Made by a program: the position numbers and the translations under genes. Shown here one piece after another: positions 34,901 through 49,512 of a DNA stretch of 64,000 nucleotides (the stretch's first letter is position 1; every line of letters starts with the position of its first letter). Source of the DNA: Chaetoderma sp. LZ-2023a. Taxonomy: Eukaryota > Mollusca > Caudofoveata > Chaetodermatida > Chaetodermatidae. Where the stretch lies: contig CM067369.1 of NCBI GenBank assembly GCA_034401795.1, forward strand, positions 87,632,506-87,696,505. The letters run 5' to 3'. A model generated the notes under the pieces. It was not told where the DNA came from, searched no databases, and saw only the letters and a list, made by a program, of their open reading frames with translations.

Positions 34901-37900
34901 ATGTGCGAGAGTGTGGGCAGGACTATGGGAAATCTAGATAAATCTGGAAGACACCAATCTTTGACTACATAAAATAAATGTTGTCAGCCAATGCACAATC
35001 ATATGGATAACCCACACCAAATTTGGTTGAATTCCACCCAACTGTTTGGGAGGAGATAGCATGATGAATGGATGGAGACAAATGTATCCTTATTTTTTCA
35101 AAACATGGAGATAAAGAAAGGACTTGAGGAGATTTTAAAGGTAGGTAGGTAATTAATTCATCGTCATCATACTAAAATGAGATTTTCTTTCGGATTGAGA
35201 AATTAGGGTACCACCATCATTTAACATGCCACATTGTTTTAAGGACCTGTCGGTGAAAGGGTTAAACATAGCAAAAGCTGGAATTGGCATGAGGATAAAA
35301 CAGAAATTTAGATTTTCTAATGCCCTGGCCATCTCTAGGTAGGCTCCATCGATGCTTTGCGACCATGTGTTGTGATCAGTATGTACTTTGAATTCTGAAT
35401 TCCAAATTTCATGGTAACTATAGATACGGCTAACCTGTTGAATATTTTGAAACTAATTTCAAGTAATTTGACTGGGGTCTGTTGTTAAATATTCAACAGA
35501 ATGTTTACTAAATAGTAGACATACAATTCGTACAACTGACTCTTTAAAAGATTAACAGATTTAGCTACGTCAGCCTACATATGATGTAATTCATTATGAC
35601 ATCATATACTTAACACTTTAACACTCATGCAGGGTTTTGCGGAGGCAGGGCCCTTGCACCATTTAGTGCTCTAAAATTTGCACCATCCAATCATTACCTT
35701 CACACATGGTTTATTGGCCTAATGGATTTTAGGACATAGATATTTTCCATGTATGTACTTGATCCAACATTTGTCAAAATGATTTCTTGAGGAAGTGGGA
35801 CAGTTCACCCCACTAAGCAACCGGATCGGCAGAAACCGGCTCATATCATCCAAAACCAGTTTCTGCAGTGGTGTTGAGAAATATTTATTTGCAGACCAAG
35901 TCAAGGCTATTTTTGAAAATTTATCACTGGAATGACTGTCTCGATAACCGAGCCAGTTATTCCAGTCATAAATTTTCAAAAATAGTCTTCTCTTGTTCTG
36001 CAAATGGATATTTTCTTATCGGTCATTGGTGGTCTGACTTGAATCAGTCTTTCACTCTCCTGACATGTGCGATTCACTGTCCTCAGCGGTCACTCACCTG
36101 GAAACACCAACTCTCCACCGGAAAACTTTGAAGTCTAGATGCTCTCCTAGAGCAGCTGAAGGGTTTCCAGGTATAAATAGGCTTACAGGCTGTTTTGCTG
36201 TCTATGAAATTTAAATATTTTTTTACTAGTTTCCATAGAATTTTTTCTTTCAAACATCACATCACCTGAGTTGTAACCACCATGCACACCACCCAGAAAA
36301 ATTAATGAATAATCCAGCATGCTTATCAGGTACCACTGTACCACCATGCATGTCACCCAACAAAATGAATGAATAAACTGGCATGATTATAATCGTGCTG
36401 GTTTATTCTAACAAATATTATCGGTGAGGTACGCGGTGGTATAGTGAATATCACTATGAGCAATGTACGCTGTACTTAGACAGAGTGAGATTATAGTAGC
36501 TAATTTATTATTGTGGCGTGAGACTGAGTGGTGGTAGTAAACACTTGACCGGGCAGTGCACCAGTATCATGTTAAAATACATGTAGCATTCTATCAGTAT
36601 TTGTGTTGGTACACTTTTTAATAATTTATTACATAATGTACTTGTACCAACACAGATAGAATGCTATTTTGTCATGCTACTGTTGCAGTGCTAGGTAAGG
36701 TGTTCACTACCAGTGTACCAGCTTCAAGTTCATCTTAAAGTTTTTCCAGTAGTGGTGGCTCCTCATCGTCAAACATGTCATCATCCGAAGATTTACTGTC
36801 CCACACATTAGCCGTCTCACCATTACTATCAGTGTCTGATTCCACTTTTACAATGCCACGATGAGTGATATTTGGTTTAAAATATACGGCACAATATATA
36901 GCCAGTAATACACTATATATATATATATGTATGTACTGTTAGACCCTATGACCTGACAGCGGCTGTTATGGTCATACACCGCCCTCAGACTTTAGCGAAG
37001 AAATCAAACACATTATTCATAGTTTCGCACGTCTGGGCATTTTGAGATCGGCCGCCATTAAAGTTGGGGCAAACTTACTACATGCTAAAGTGGACTGCCC
37101 ATATAAACGCATTGTTTACATTTTCCATGAAGTTCAAACCATTAAATCCTGTGTCTGAGAATCTGTAATAACCCCATCAGGTATCAAAAAACATGAAATC
37201 ATGAGTGAATTTTGCAATATATTAAAGAAAATGTAATTAAGGTTTAATGGCCCATTGCTCGTAATGTTAAATTAGCCCCTCTGAAAATGGCGTATCTCCC
37301 AGGGTATTATGGGAAATTTGATTGTGATGACGTCATCGTGATTCTATGAATATAATACAGGGTGGGAATATTGCCTCCAACAAGTGAGTACTTCCACTAT
37401 TGCATTAACAATTTCAACCAACAAGAGAAAATAATAAATTTGTTACGAATGTGTCAAAATTCTGGTGAATATTTTGAAACTAATTTGATTGAAAGCCAGC
37501 TTCCAGTCAAATTGTTTTCAAAATATTCAACATCATACTTAAATAATGCCTGTAAAAGTGGAATTCTGGGATTTCAGGTTCAAATGGGTAAAATGTGATA
37601 ATTCATTGGTTTAGATTTGGGGCCTACTTCCCTGATAATGCAGGTTACCAGGCCAATATTGGCCCAGTAACCTGCATTATCATTCTTGTTTTAGTAAATG
37701 TGATGTCACCGATAATGAGAAAGTTATTGATTGTCGCAAGAGAGCCGCAGACACAAAATATATATATATATATATATAATATCCATTTCGTTTACCCCTG
37801 GTCGCGAAAAAACAATGCTGAAGATAAACAATCCAATAAATTTGATCATCGATGCGTGTCTTTGTTTACAATTTTTGCGATAACTAACTACAAGCACTGT

Positions 37901-40900
37901 CAGTAATAAGCCTGAGTTACATGTAAGATGCCGAAGCGGTCAAATATATAGGCATCACACTTTCTGATTGGCAATTTCGTTATTCCGTGTTATCTGTCTA
38001 CTTTTTAGTCTGTGGCGTACACGAAATGTGAGTAGATTGATGAATTGCACACACAAAAATATGTTATTTTCTAAACAGTTGACGCCATCTTTGCTAAATC
38101 TCATTAAATACGCGTGTATTCTCGACCAATCAGACGGTGATACCCGTTGCCGAAAATGGGTAATAACGTTACGTACTCGGATACTCCTGGAGTGAGTTCA
38201 GGAAGGCGAATGTTCGGCGAATGTTCGCGTTCTACACGGTAGTGTTCAGTTAATAATGGAAAACGCACACCCAGTCACGGGTAAAACAACTATGTACGCA
38301 TGTGCATGTCTATGTAAAAGCGGAGATTTTCGGTTACATATTATGTATGAAATAGCGAAATCAAAAACAAACGAATGTCAGGGTTGCAGATTTTGTAAAT
38401 CGCTTCCCTTTCCGTTATAAGACAAATTTGGCATAACACTAGCCGCAACTGGTGCATATATTGTTCTAAAAAGTTATGCCTATTACGTCGGCTCAAATTA
38501 GACTATATTGTAATAAACCCATTTCAGAGAATATCTTGGTTTATTCATCCAGATTTCAAAAGAAATTGTGGATTGGAAATTTATTAAAATATACGCAGTC
38601 ATCACACTAGCTTCATACACAGTAAAGAATACCCAGGTGTGGAGTTCACTTACGTCCATTTTATACAAAATTACGATTGACGATTACGATGATGACATTT
38701 CGACAATTATCATTTACAGCCACAAAAAAAGCTAAAGGCGATGCATGTACTTAACACATATACGGCTCCAATTGCAATTTAAATTTACATGTACGGGTCC
38801 TTGACAGACTATAGACCGATTCCACTTTATGTTTAATGACGCGTAGTAAGAATCTTTGTAGCGTTACTGAATACATTTGATTGCGCGTTTGACTGTTTCC
38901 GTGACGGGTTTAAAATATTTCATGATACGTTTAACATATTGTAGGACGGGGGAGACTTTCCGTTAGACGCGCCTATAAAATAAATTAAATGCGTTTGGTG
39001 TTTGGCCACGCCTGGAAACGCTACGAGGTTTTGACGCGAAAAAGACACATTTTTGTTTCGGTTTTGCTTCGTCAAACAGTAAAGCTAACTAAGATCTGTA
39101 CTGTATCTCAAGACGATTACAGGGGAGGAGGGTATCATGATTAAGTCTGTCTGTCCATCGGTCTGTCCGCCTACCTGCCTGTGTGTCTGTCTGTCTCAAA
39201 CCATACTGATCTGATCACAACGAAGAACTTACACTGCATTTCTAAACTTTGGCCATGAGCTGGATTATAAGTGAACCCAGATCAAATTCTGGATCTGTGG
39301 ATATTTCTGGAACTAGTCCGATTTTGGCATAAATTTGAACAAAGGAAAGGGTGTAGCGATATTCTAGAATTCTACAACCTTGAGCGTGATAAAAAAAAAA
39401 TCTGAAAAAAAAATGAAAAATTCGAAAAAATCTGGAAAATCTGGGGGTTTTATAATCTGACAAAAACTTGAGTGCTTGGGTCTGCAATCTCCATTTGCTC
39501 TTGTTCACACATGTATGAACCACATATTTGGTTATCTATTTATAGTGTGCTACAAATGATGGCTTTAAGAACATCACTCACTCTTGACAGTGTCTTGGCT
39601 TTTAACCTCCCTGGTTTTGACTGGTACTTTCGCTTAGATGGCTGTCCACGTGCATATTTCCCTGACAATGACATCTCACCCCATCTGATACTATATCCCG
39701 TGATAGGAATATCGGTCTGTGGTGGTCGCCATTTTATCACGGCCGTAATATTCGGCCCAGTTATATACAAATTGTAGTTCAAATTCCGCACCTTAGGCGG
39801 GGGACCTGCAAGAGAGAATATGAAAGTGTAATATATCTGAAATATAAGAAAACCTATTTGAGAGGTAACCTCTCTGCGAGCCAGTTCATTATGGCAGGTG
39901 GTCGAAATAGTATATAATTTCTATTGTTTCTGTTCTATAATGTGGTTGGTCTCTTAAGACAGGTTTTACTGTTTAGGTATAACTTAACATTGTCCTTTAC
40001 ATGTTTTTGATGACATTAGTTTACCAGGAGAAATGCATCGGTTGAAAATGGATGAAAATTCGTTGAAACGTAATGTAAAGGGGGGGTTTTCTTTTTCCAT
40101 ATAAAGAATTATCCACCAGCATGTATCAAGATTTGAAGAGAAACCATGCAGCTTTTCTAAAGTTATGCTTTGAAAAGCTTATTTTTACACACATGCATGC
40201 GGCGGTCGCACGCACGCACGCACACACACACACACACACACACAAATGCATGCACACCAGCAAGCGCTCACGCATGCACGCACAAATGCACGCGGCACGC
40301 ACACACAATCATATATGAACACAGGCATATGTAATTGAGTGATTAACCTAGGATTTTCTAGTTGATTTTTTCTGATCCAGACTAAAGTGTGGAAACTAAT
40401 TTCCTGGAAATCTGAGTTTATGGGGTTACAATTCAAGCCTGTTGGGTTTGCTGTGTCGGAGATCAAGCTGTGGACAGACACATGCAGTCACAAATGCAAT
40501 ACCGTTTTTCTCTTACAAGGTAAAGGCAGATGCCCATCACTAGCCACAGTGTGTGGTAAATATGGTGGCACTTCCACACACGCACCTTATCTCCATGTTG
40601 TCTGTCTCAATGTGAAGAGGCAAAATACACAAGTAATTATTTTAAGATTAATCTCATTGGGCACTCAGCTATCCTAAGTGTATTTATTATAATAGGCTAT
40701 CTGAGTTATGGCTATATAACTAGGCCTGGACGACCAACTGAGCTGACTGCCCGGACTTTCATGACATAGTGGCATTTAAACAGCAGGTCGTAAAGCCAAA
40801 TTGCTTAAATTTCCCAATGGAGTCATTATAATTACTCATGGTCTGACATGTAGCAAAATAGAATTATTACAGTTTACAGCATAGCTACAATTTTAATATT

Positions 40901-43900
40901 GCCTTCTACTCTAATCCAATACTTAGTCTACAGCATACGCTACGACTGAATTTGTAACTTGCTACACACAAGTAATGAGTAAGCCAAAGTCCATCTGGCT
41001 CATGGACCTGAGGCTCCTTCAGCATTTACATTTAGTAACAACCGCGCTAATCAGAGCCAATGTTTATGAGCCTAAATAAGTTTAGTTTTAGGGAGCTGAG
41101 CCTGCCCCATGAGCCAAAGATATTAGTAGGTTTATAGAGTTTAATAATTATATATTAAACTAAAGATCCTGTGTTATTTATCCACATAAATTGAGGTTTA
41201 CGGCAATGGCAAGTAAACAAAATTTATGGGCATAAAAAATCAATAATACTAGCAGCACTAACTAGCCATCAGTTAGCCAGCACGCACTGCAGGCTTGGTG
41301 TCCAGAGAGCCTCCAAGCCGGTTAGAGGATCTATTTTTTATAGTCTCTTCTTTTCGCATTAGCACACGTCACAGTCATTTGTCAACCACCACTGTGCCCT
41401 CCACTCTCCATGAATTAATAATATATAAAGATGTAACATTTCTTTTTTCCGGTGGGGGGGGGGGGGGCTTTAAATGACTTATAAGATGGTCAGCATAAGA
41501 TGGGGGGGCCAGTCACCATCTTAAATAGCCATCTATGTAGTATTATATACAGCTTCATACCTGTCGCCGGGCATTCCGGCTTTGTCTCTCCGAGCACATC
41601 CATACTATCGCACGATGGCGTAGAAAAACTGACCATTCTGACTGGACCTGGACGACCGACTGAGTTGACCGCTTGGACTTTCATTACATAGTGGCATTTA
41701 AACATCAGGTCATAAAGCTCAAATCTCTGATCCTGCATATTTCACAAAATTAAGAAATATTATGTACAGACACTAGATTACATGAACATGGCAGAGGCAA
41801 ATGATAGCTCACAACTAATATAAATACATGATAATTTTAACTATTTAATGCTCAAATTAGATTTTGATTTTCTGAATTAAAAAAATTCATTTGCAGACTA
41901 ATAGATTATTTTGGAAAACTTAACACAGGAATGACTGGCTCGGTTATCGAGTCATTCCAGCAGTTGTACAAAATAGTCTTCTCCTAGTCTGCAAATGGAC
42001 AATTGTCAAGACCACTGCAAAAGCTGTTTTTGACTGGCTTGGGTGAGTCCAGGAAAAGGGCAAGTCATTCAGAAAAGTTTTTAAGATCCACTGCCACCAA
42101 TGTCTGAATGACATTTTGAATCATTAATTTTGAATATCTTCCACATACATTTGTACTTATAGTCAAATGCAATTATAAAATTTAAAGAGAAGTTTACATT
42201 CGAACACCAATTTCCAAGATGTAGGCTACTGGTATCAATGCATTAAAGCATTTTCAAGTACTTCATAAGAGAACTAGATGATATAAATCGAATAATTTCC
42301 CCGCAATGGCAGCCATGTTCGTGGGATGACATAATCCCACTGATTTGGATAGACATATGGATGGATACACAGACAAATGGGAGCTAATAATTATAAACTA
42401 AGAAGTTTCGTCACAATACAAGCAAAAATAAAGTTATTGAACGAAAACCCAAAATTTGCACGGATGGACAGACACAAATTCAGAGACAAAGGTATGGACA
42501 GATGGAGGGATGAGCTGACTGACCCACAAAATAATGTACATTTCCCTAGTACCATAGCCAATGTTCCCATGACGTTTCATCACAATACTCCAAGAAAAAA
42601 TTACGTTATTGAACGAAAGCCCAAAATTTGCACGGATGGATGGACACAAATTTAGAGACAAAGGGATGATGGACGTAGGGATGGGCTGACTGACCCACGA
42701 AATAATGTATATTTCACTAGTACCATAGCCAATGTTCCCATGAAATTTCGTCACAATACTCCAAGCAAAGATAAAGTTATTGAATGAAAACCCAAAATTT
42801 GCACAGACGGACACAAATTCAGAGACAAACAGATGGATGGACGGAGGGATGGGCTGACTGACCCACAAAATAATGTACATTTCCCTAGTCCCATAGCCAA
42901 TGTTCCCATGAAGTTTCCTCACAATACTCCAAGCAAAGATAAAGTTATTGTACGCAAACCCAAAATTTGCACGGAAGGACAGACACAAATTCACAGACAA
43001 AGGGATGGATGGACGGAGGGAAGGGCTGACTGACCATCAAACTAAGGTGCATTTCCCTACTACCCTACTACCAAAGCCAACCTTCCCATGAAGTTTCGTC
43101 ACAATACTCCAAGCAAAGATAAAGTTATTGAACGAAAACCCAAAATTTGCACAAACAGACGGACACAGATTCAGAGACAACGGGATTGATGGATGGACAG
43201 ACAGACAGGCTGACTGACCCTCAAACTAAGGTGCATTAGCCTACTACCATAGCCAACCTTCACATGAAGTGTTGTCACAATATTCCAAGCAAAGGTAGTT
43301 ATCGAAAGAAAACCTGTCTGTGTGAGGGATGCATGGACAGATGGACAGATGGAAGCGAAAACATAATCCCCCGCTTTTCGCTAAAGCGGGGCGGGGGAAT
43401 AATTATCAAACTCAAGGCTTTTCAAGGCACGTGTCAAAATTCAAGTACTTTTCAAGAACCATGTTAATATACATTTGTCGAACATTGCTTACATGTGTGG
43501 TAGCTGCCATTGTTCGACTGCGTCGGTCGGAGCGGTAAGAGCTGTCTATACATTGTGCTGCTGGTGTCCATCGAATCATGTATTTCTCAACCTCTGTCTG
43601 TAAATCTGTAGTTTAAATAAAGGATTTAAATAAATAAACTTATAGTTTTTAGACTAATACGGATAGATTTTGTTGATATGTAATCCACAGTGGGGTCTTA
43701 TTCTAAGGCATCTACATATAGGAAATTGGAACAGATTCCATAATACGGTGATGACAATGTGTGGAAAGCTTATATAGAAATGAGTGTCCCGAATTGATAG
43801 GCTCCTAGGCAAGAAGCATATCAAGCGACAGAGAGGCTACCACAAATACAATAAACGCTTTCTAGATAAACATGGAATAAAAAGCATTTATTTTTTCCAG

Positions 43901-46900
43901 ATATATAAATATACTGAATGTGGCCAAATTTGATGAAATTGCAAACTCAAGATCACAATAATGAGAAAACAAACTCAACCCTTTAATACTCGAAACGGCC
44001 AGAAATGGCTTTTGCAGTGCTCTTGGAAGGTGTCCATTTGCAAACCAAAAGAATACTTTTGAAAATTTACCACTGGAATGCCTGACTCGATAACCGAGCC
44101 AGTCATTCCAGTGATAAATGATCAAAAATAGTCTTCTCTTGGATCTGCAGATGGACATTTTTTTTTTTTAATTTGAGGATTAAAGTGAATCCACCTGACG
44201 AGTGACTGTTTTCTCTGGCTGAAAGGAGTGGAAAGGTTGTCTTCATCCCTCTCCACTGTGTCTCATCTGTTGCGGGAATCTTAACCGCTTTTCTCTCTTT
44301 TATTGTTTTAAATTACATTTTTTGGGCTGAAGTCTGATCACAAAACACTTAACAATTTGCTGCTATGTCATCCTCTGGGACGACACCACATAGGATATTT
44401 AGTCACATGTATCCTCTGGAAGTGGATCTTCATGGACTCGGCATAATACTTGTCTCCCTTTAGTGATACGACAGAACAAATATGTCAGACAAATAGTATG
44501 AAATAAAGTTAGAATATTATGACAATAACTCTGGGTGAGCCATCTATAACTTTCCCCTAGGTCACTAGAGATATTGATATTTGATAGATGACATAGTTAA
44601 ATGAATGTTTTGCATATTTAACAGATATTTACTGAAATTCAAGCATAGGTTCAGTCATGTCAGTTATTATTGTCTTCAAGATATTGAGCAGATTGTTCAA
44701 TGTACATCGTACCGGTACCTCTGTACTAGTATATTACATTTATTTACTACTTACCTTCAGAGACGTTCCATGATGCCTCGACTTTAACGAGTCCATTATA
44801 GTAGAAGGGTTGTAAGACAGTGAGATTGTGAATGCTTATCATCTTTGACAAGTTTCGTGCATCATCGTTTAATGCTGGGATCGGAAATTGTGTCGTCGAC
44901 ACTGGAAAATAGATAAATAAGTATGAAATGTATAAAGTATAACTAGACATGGGCCTGCCCATGTTGAGCTATCGGGTCCCTTTGAAAAACTTTAACATTC
45001 TACCCAAATCACTGATGCCATACGGATCCTTAACCCTTTCACTGACAAATCCTAGAAAAAGTAAATTCTTAACACTATAAAACATTCTGTTGGGTATTTT
45101 GAAATTAATTTGACTGGAAACCATTGCGGCTTTAGGCAGTAACGGCTTCCAGTAAAATTAATTTCCAAATATTCAACAGTTTTCCTGCATGGTTGCCTTG
45201 AAAATGATTAATTGGGAATTCATCAGTGGAATGGTTAAATCAAGTTACCCTCCACTTAGTGTAGAGTTCGACAAAAGGGATATTCATTTATCTCAGAGCA
45301 ATGTTAACACTTGTGCTGCTGAACTGTCAATTCATTGCCTTGATCTATTGATCAGGCCTGTGTCTTCTCCATGTGATGTCAACTGAACTGACACCACAAT
45401 CAGACGTCACAATTAAACATTCTATGCCCCTCACATTTCTAACTAAGCTCCACCCAGTGTGTATGCATATTTGACACCGACTGACCCGATTATAATATCC
45501 TCGTGTCCACCTGGGTGACGATAAAAATTTCCAGCATATAAATACATTTTCATTTGCTATTAAATTTCTTCAGAATTTTGTGCTTAGCAACCAAAGATGG
45601 AGGCATACAGTTTTAGCTATACCCCCGTCAATCATTAGCTAAGCTCCACCCACACCTCACTCGTGTTTGGATTGATCGATCCCTAAACTCTCTGACTCAA
45701 TTTCCAGAAAACTATACAGGTAAGATGTTGAATATTTTGAAACTAATTTGACTGGGTGCTGTTGCTGCCTATGATATGTTTATTAAACAGTATAGACATA
45801 AAATGTGTACATGACGGGCAATTAAGCTATTAAGCGTTTAAGACACACATGTACTTTCATGACGAAATTGATTATGACATCATCCTACGCAATTATAATT
45901 GATCATGACTTCATATAATTGATGAATAAACAGGATATTATTATGTAATTTCAATCAATTTATAAATTTTCTCGATTACTTCTTCGAAGTAGCTGAATAC
46001 ATCAACTACATATATTAATCATTCTGGCATATTTATTATTTTCATATTTTGAACCATGAAGTCCCAGAATTTCAATTTCAAGTTAAGTATACAGGTAAGC
46101 TGTTGAATATTTTGAAACTAATTTGACTGTGGGTCATTGCTGCCTATGGCCGGCACCAACAGCTTCTGTCAAATTAATTTCAAAATTTTCAACAGAATGC
46201 AAATTCATCAAAGCCATACACTGGACACTTCTATTTTTAGCTATGCCCCGCACACCACTAGCTAAGCTCCACCCACACCTCGCCGTGTTGGGATTGATCG
46301 ATCAATTTCCTGAAAACTATACAGGGAAGCTGTTGAATATTTTGTAACTAATTTGTCCTGGTGCTGTTGCTGCCTATGGCAGCAACAGCGCCCAGTCAAA
46401 TTAGTTTCAAAATATTCAACAGAATATTTATTAAATAGTAAAGACATACAATTTGTACAACAACACATAGACCGTCTTCAAATATGCGTTCGTGACATAC
46501 CTATCGACGTCATTCATTATGATGTCATTCTACACATCATGTAGTTGATCATGACGTCATATGTTGGGTGGGTACTCTGGAAAGGTGAATTGAGATACTT
46601 TGTGATGGACTATTGACACGTTTGTGATGGACTCGGAGACCACCACAGCTTACTTACAAACAACTCTCAGCTCTGAACTTCACAGAGGCATTGTGGCTGT
46701 CAAAATGGAGCCAGTTGGGAGATGGTCATAAATGGTGGAATATTAAAGCTTTTTCTGAACAACATGGCATCACTTATCAATAATATAAGATTAGCATCTT
46801 CTATCTGTTGCGGCAGTTTTGGTTGCAGTGTTAACTGGGTTAATTTCACACATCCCGGCTATGCCTCGAGATCAATGGATAAACAAACTAAGTAGTGAGC

Positions 46901-49447
46901 GAATTTGAATACATCTACAATGAGGCAAATTAGTATAAATATTACAGACCAAATAAAATCTGATATAGTTGTTTCCAGTATTCACGCTATAAATATGAAT
47001 TCTTGGTAAATATTAATAAGTACTAGTCAAGGTTTTGATTTGTCTTATATTTGTGATACAAAATGGATCTAATTAAGAAACGTAATTGTACATCACATTT
47101 ATCGTTCAAAATCATTCAGTGTTATTTTATTAATTTGCATCGTCTATGTTAGCGGCAGGCGTGATAACAGCTGTCGGAATTTTGCAGTGTGAATTCTGAT
47201 TGGCTTAAGTATGATACGGCGCGGAATCAGATTTTGCTCTGCGGAATTCCCTTTCTGCGCAATGAAGTTAAATTCGCATTCCTTGCTCTATCTTTTGACA
47301 GTTGTCGTGAGGTAAAGATAACACAAAATACAACACAAGAACAGAAGAAAATCCTTTATTTTTCTTATTTGTGACGAATACGGTCAGTTACATTACTTTC
47401 ATTGCCTTAAACTGTATATTGAAGGGTGTCAGTGTGGAATTTAGTGTATTAAATATGCGGGACTGGCAAGCATGGCGATCTCAATTTACGGTTTCAACAC
47501 AACAAATTTAATGAAAATAACTTTTAGACACCACCAATTTGAAATACATGTTATTTTATGTCTACCCCCTAACTCCACACCTCACCCAAATGACGATATA
47601 TCGTGATACCGTGCTATTTTAATGAGATACGGATATCGTCATGGCTTGAGCAATATCGCCCAACCCTAGTCCTGAACCTGCACCTTCAACATGGAAATGG
47701 CTCAAAATCATTCATGCAAAACCAGTACAAATAAGAACATGATTTGTATAAACTGTTAAAAATTACCTGACTTTGATGTATGAGGTATGGCATAGGTTGT
47801 AATATACATAGAGGCACGTTTACTCTTCATTCTCAGATCTCCATAGCGCGCTATAGCCTCAACCTATGCAAATCAAAATATTATAGAATCAAAGAATGCA
47901 TAACAGCTAAGTGACTATATCTAGTCCGAGTCACAAACTATATAAGCGACTGCATAATGGTTACGTGATTACCCACAGTCATAAAATGTACAAAGTATTA
48001 TATTCTATCTCAATGCGATGATAGACTTACCTGTACAAAGTATGTATAGTCAGGCTCTAGTTTCTCCAAAACACACGTTGTCTTATCCTAGAAAATAAAA
48101 AATAAACAAGAATGACAATCAGAGATTGCTAACGTACAATGCATGGACCCTCCCTCCCCGTTCTGCAGGCACACTTTCCATAATTGGTTCATCACGACTC
48201 TTAACCTTTTGACCCTAACATCAATATGCTTCTTAAGACCAATGAGGGTGAAAATCCCTATAGTACAACTTGAGCTGTCCGGAAATGCTGGAAAATGTCT
48301 TTAATTGGGTCACCATGACCTTGACATTTTGACATAAAAAAATCAACACTTTTCTACTATAGGTGGCAACATTCCATTAAACTCTCTATCATCACAAAAC
48401 GTAATATAACTGCATTAATTGAGTCACCGTGGCCTTCACCTTTTACCATTTGAGCCAAAAATCGATAGGGTTCTTTAGAAAACCAAAGACAACATCCAAC
48501 CCAAGTTTGGTAAAGATCCCTTCAGAACTCGAGCTATTATCCGGAAACACGATATTATAGCATTAATTGGGTCACATTGACCTTTGACCATTTGACACGA
48601 AAATCGATAGAGTTCTTCGGAATGAAATGGACAAGCGCCCACCCCAGATTCATAAAGATCCCTTCAATAGAATTTGTCATCATCCAGAAATGCAATATAA
48701 TTTCATTAATTGAATCGCTGTGAACTTGACCTTTGACCTCGGGATCACAAAATCGATAGAATTCTTCAGATTGCCCAAGACAACCTCCCAGCCAAGATTG
48801 GTAAAGATCTCTTCAATAGAACTTGATGTATTATCTGGAAATGTCATTTAATCTCATTAATTGGGTCACTGTGACCTTAACCTTTGACCCGAAAATCGAG
48901 AAGGTGCTTCGGAATGTCACAGACAACCTCGCAGCCAAGATTAGTAAAGATCGCGTGAATAGAACTCGAGTTATCATCTGGGAATTTCACTAATTGGGTC
49001 ACTGCTGTGACCTGCTTGACCTTTTGACTCCCAAATATAATGTTTCTTTAGACACTGAAAACCAACCTCCAACCCAAGTTTGGTGAAAGTTTGGTTATTC
49101 CACTGGATAGACAGATGAATGGACAAATGAATGAACAGACTGATGGACAAAGCGAATGCTGTATATCTATACAGGGTGCATAATTAATTAAAATTTAATT
49201 CAAATGACACACACACATTGCATGAGAATAATTACAATAAGCTTATCAGATATATTTCTATTTATCATTCACTCTGCGAGACCCAGTCACTGAAATACCG
49301 TTTCCCTGAATTTGATAAACATGCTGACAATGGGCTGCTGCTATGTGAGCGTAATATTCTTGCTAAAAGACCAGGCCAAGTTTGACTGAATGCATTTAAA
49401 CAAATGTACAGTACACAGACACATTTTGTACATCATCACTGTCCTTT

Positions 49448-49512
<65 letters not shown>

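Larger units (their letters stand above)
32272..39105. mobile_element. 6.8 kb segment bounded by 28-bp inverted repeats
   Basis: 32272-32299 (TACAGTACAGATCTTAGTTA...) is repeated exactly inverted at 39078-39105. Both ends are TACAG/CTGTA, which would suit a TA target duplication. Next to each end are several copies of GACGGGTTTRA-like words. The inside holds older elements (family A and C copies, HINE-like parts) and no transposase. It could be one large non-autonomous element, or the ends of two separate elements. Confidence 0.6.

Noticed and set aside
42434..43000. 188-codon reverse open frame
   Set aside because: It repeats with the 172-bp tandem unit and has no protein features.
44204..44263. 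Candidate missing FN3-3 exon on the minus strand (DETQWRGMKTTF...)
   Set aside because: It has a weak acceptor, lacks the YxxRW strand and gives the wrong exit phase. The segment 43493-43605 has the motif, good splice sites and fits both phases.
47630..47680. Possible second hAT end (ATATCGCCCAACCCTAG)
   Set aside because: Only one end is visible and no target duplication or partner end was found nearby.
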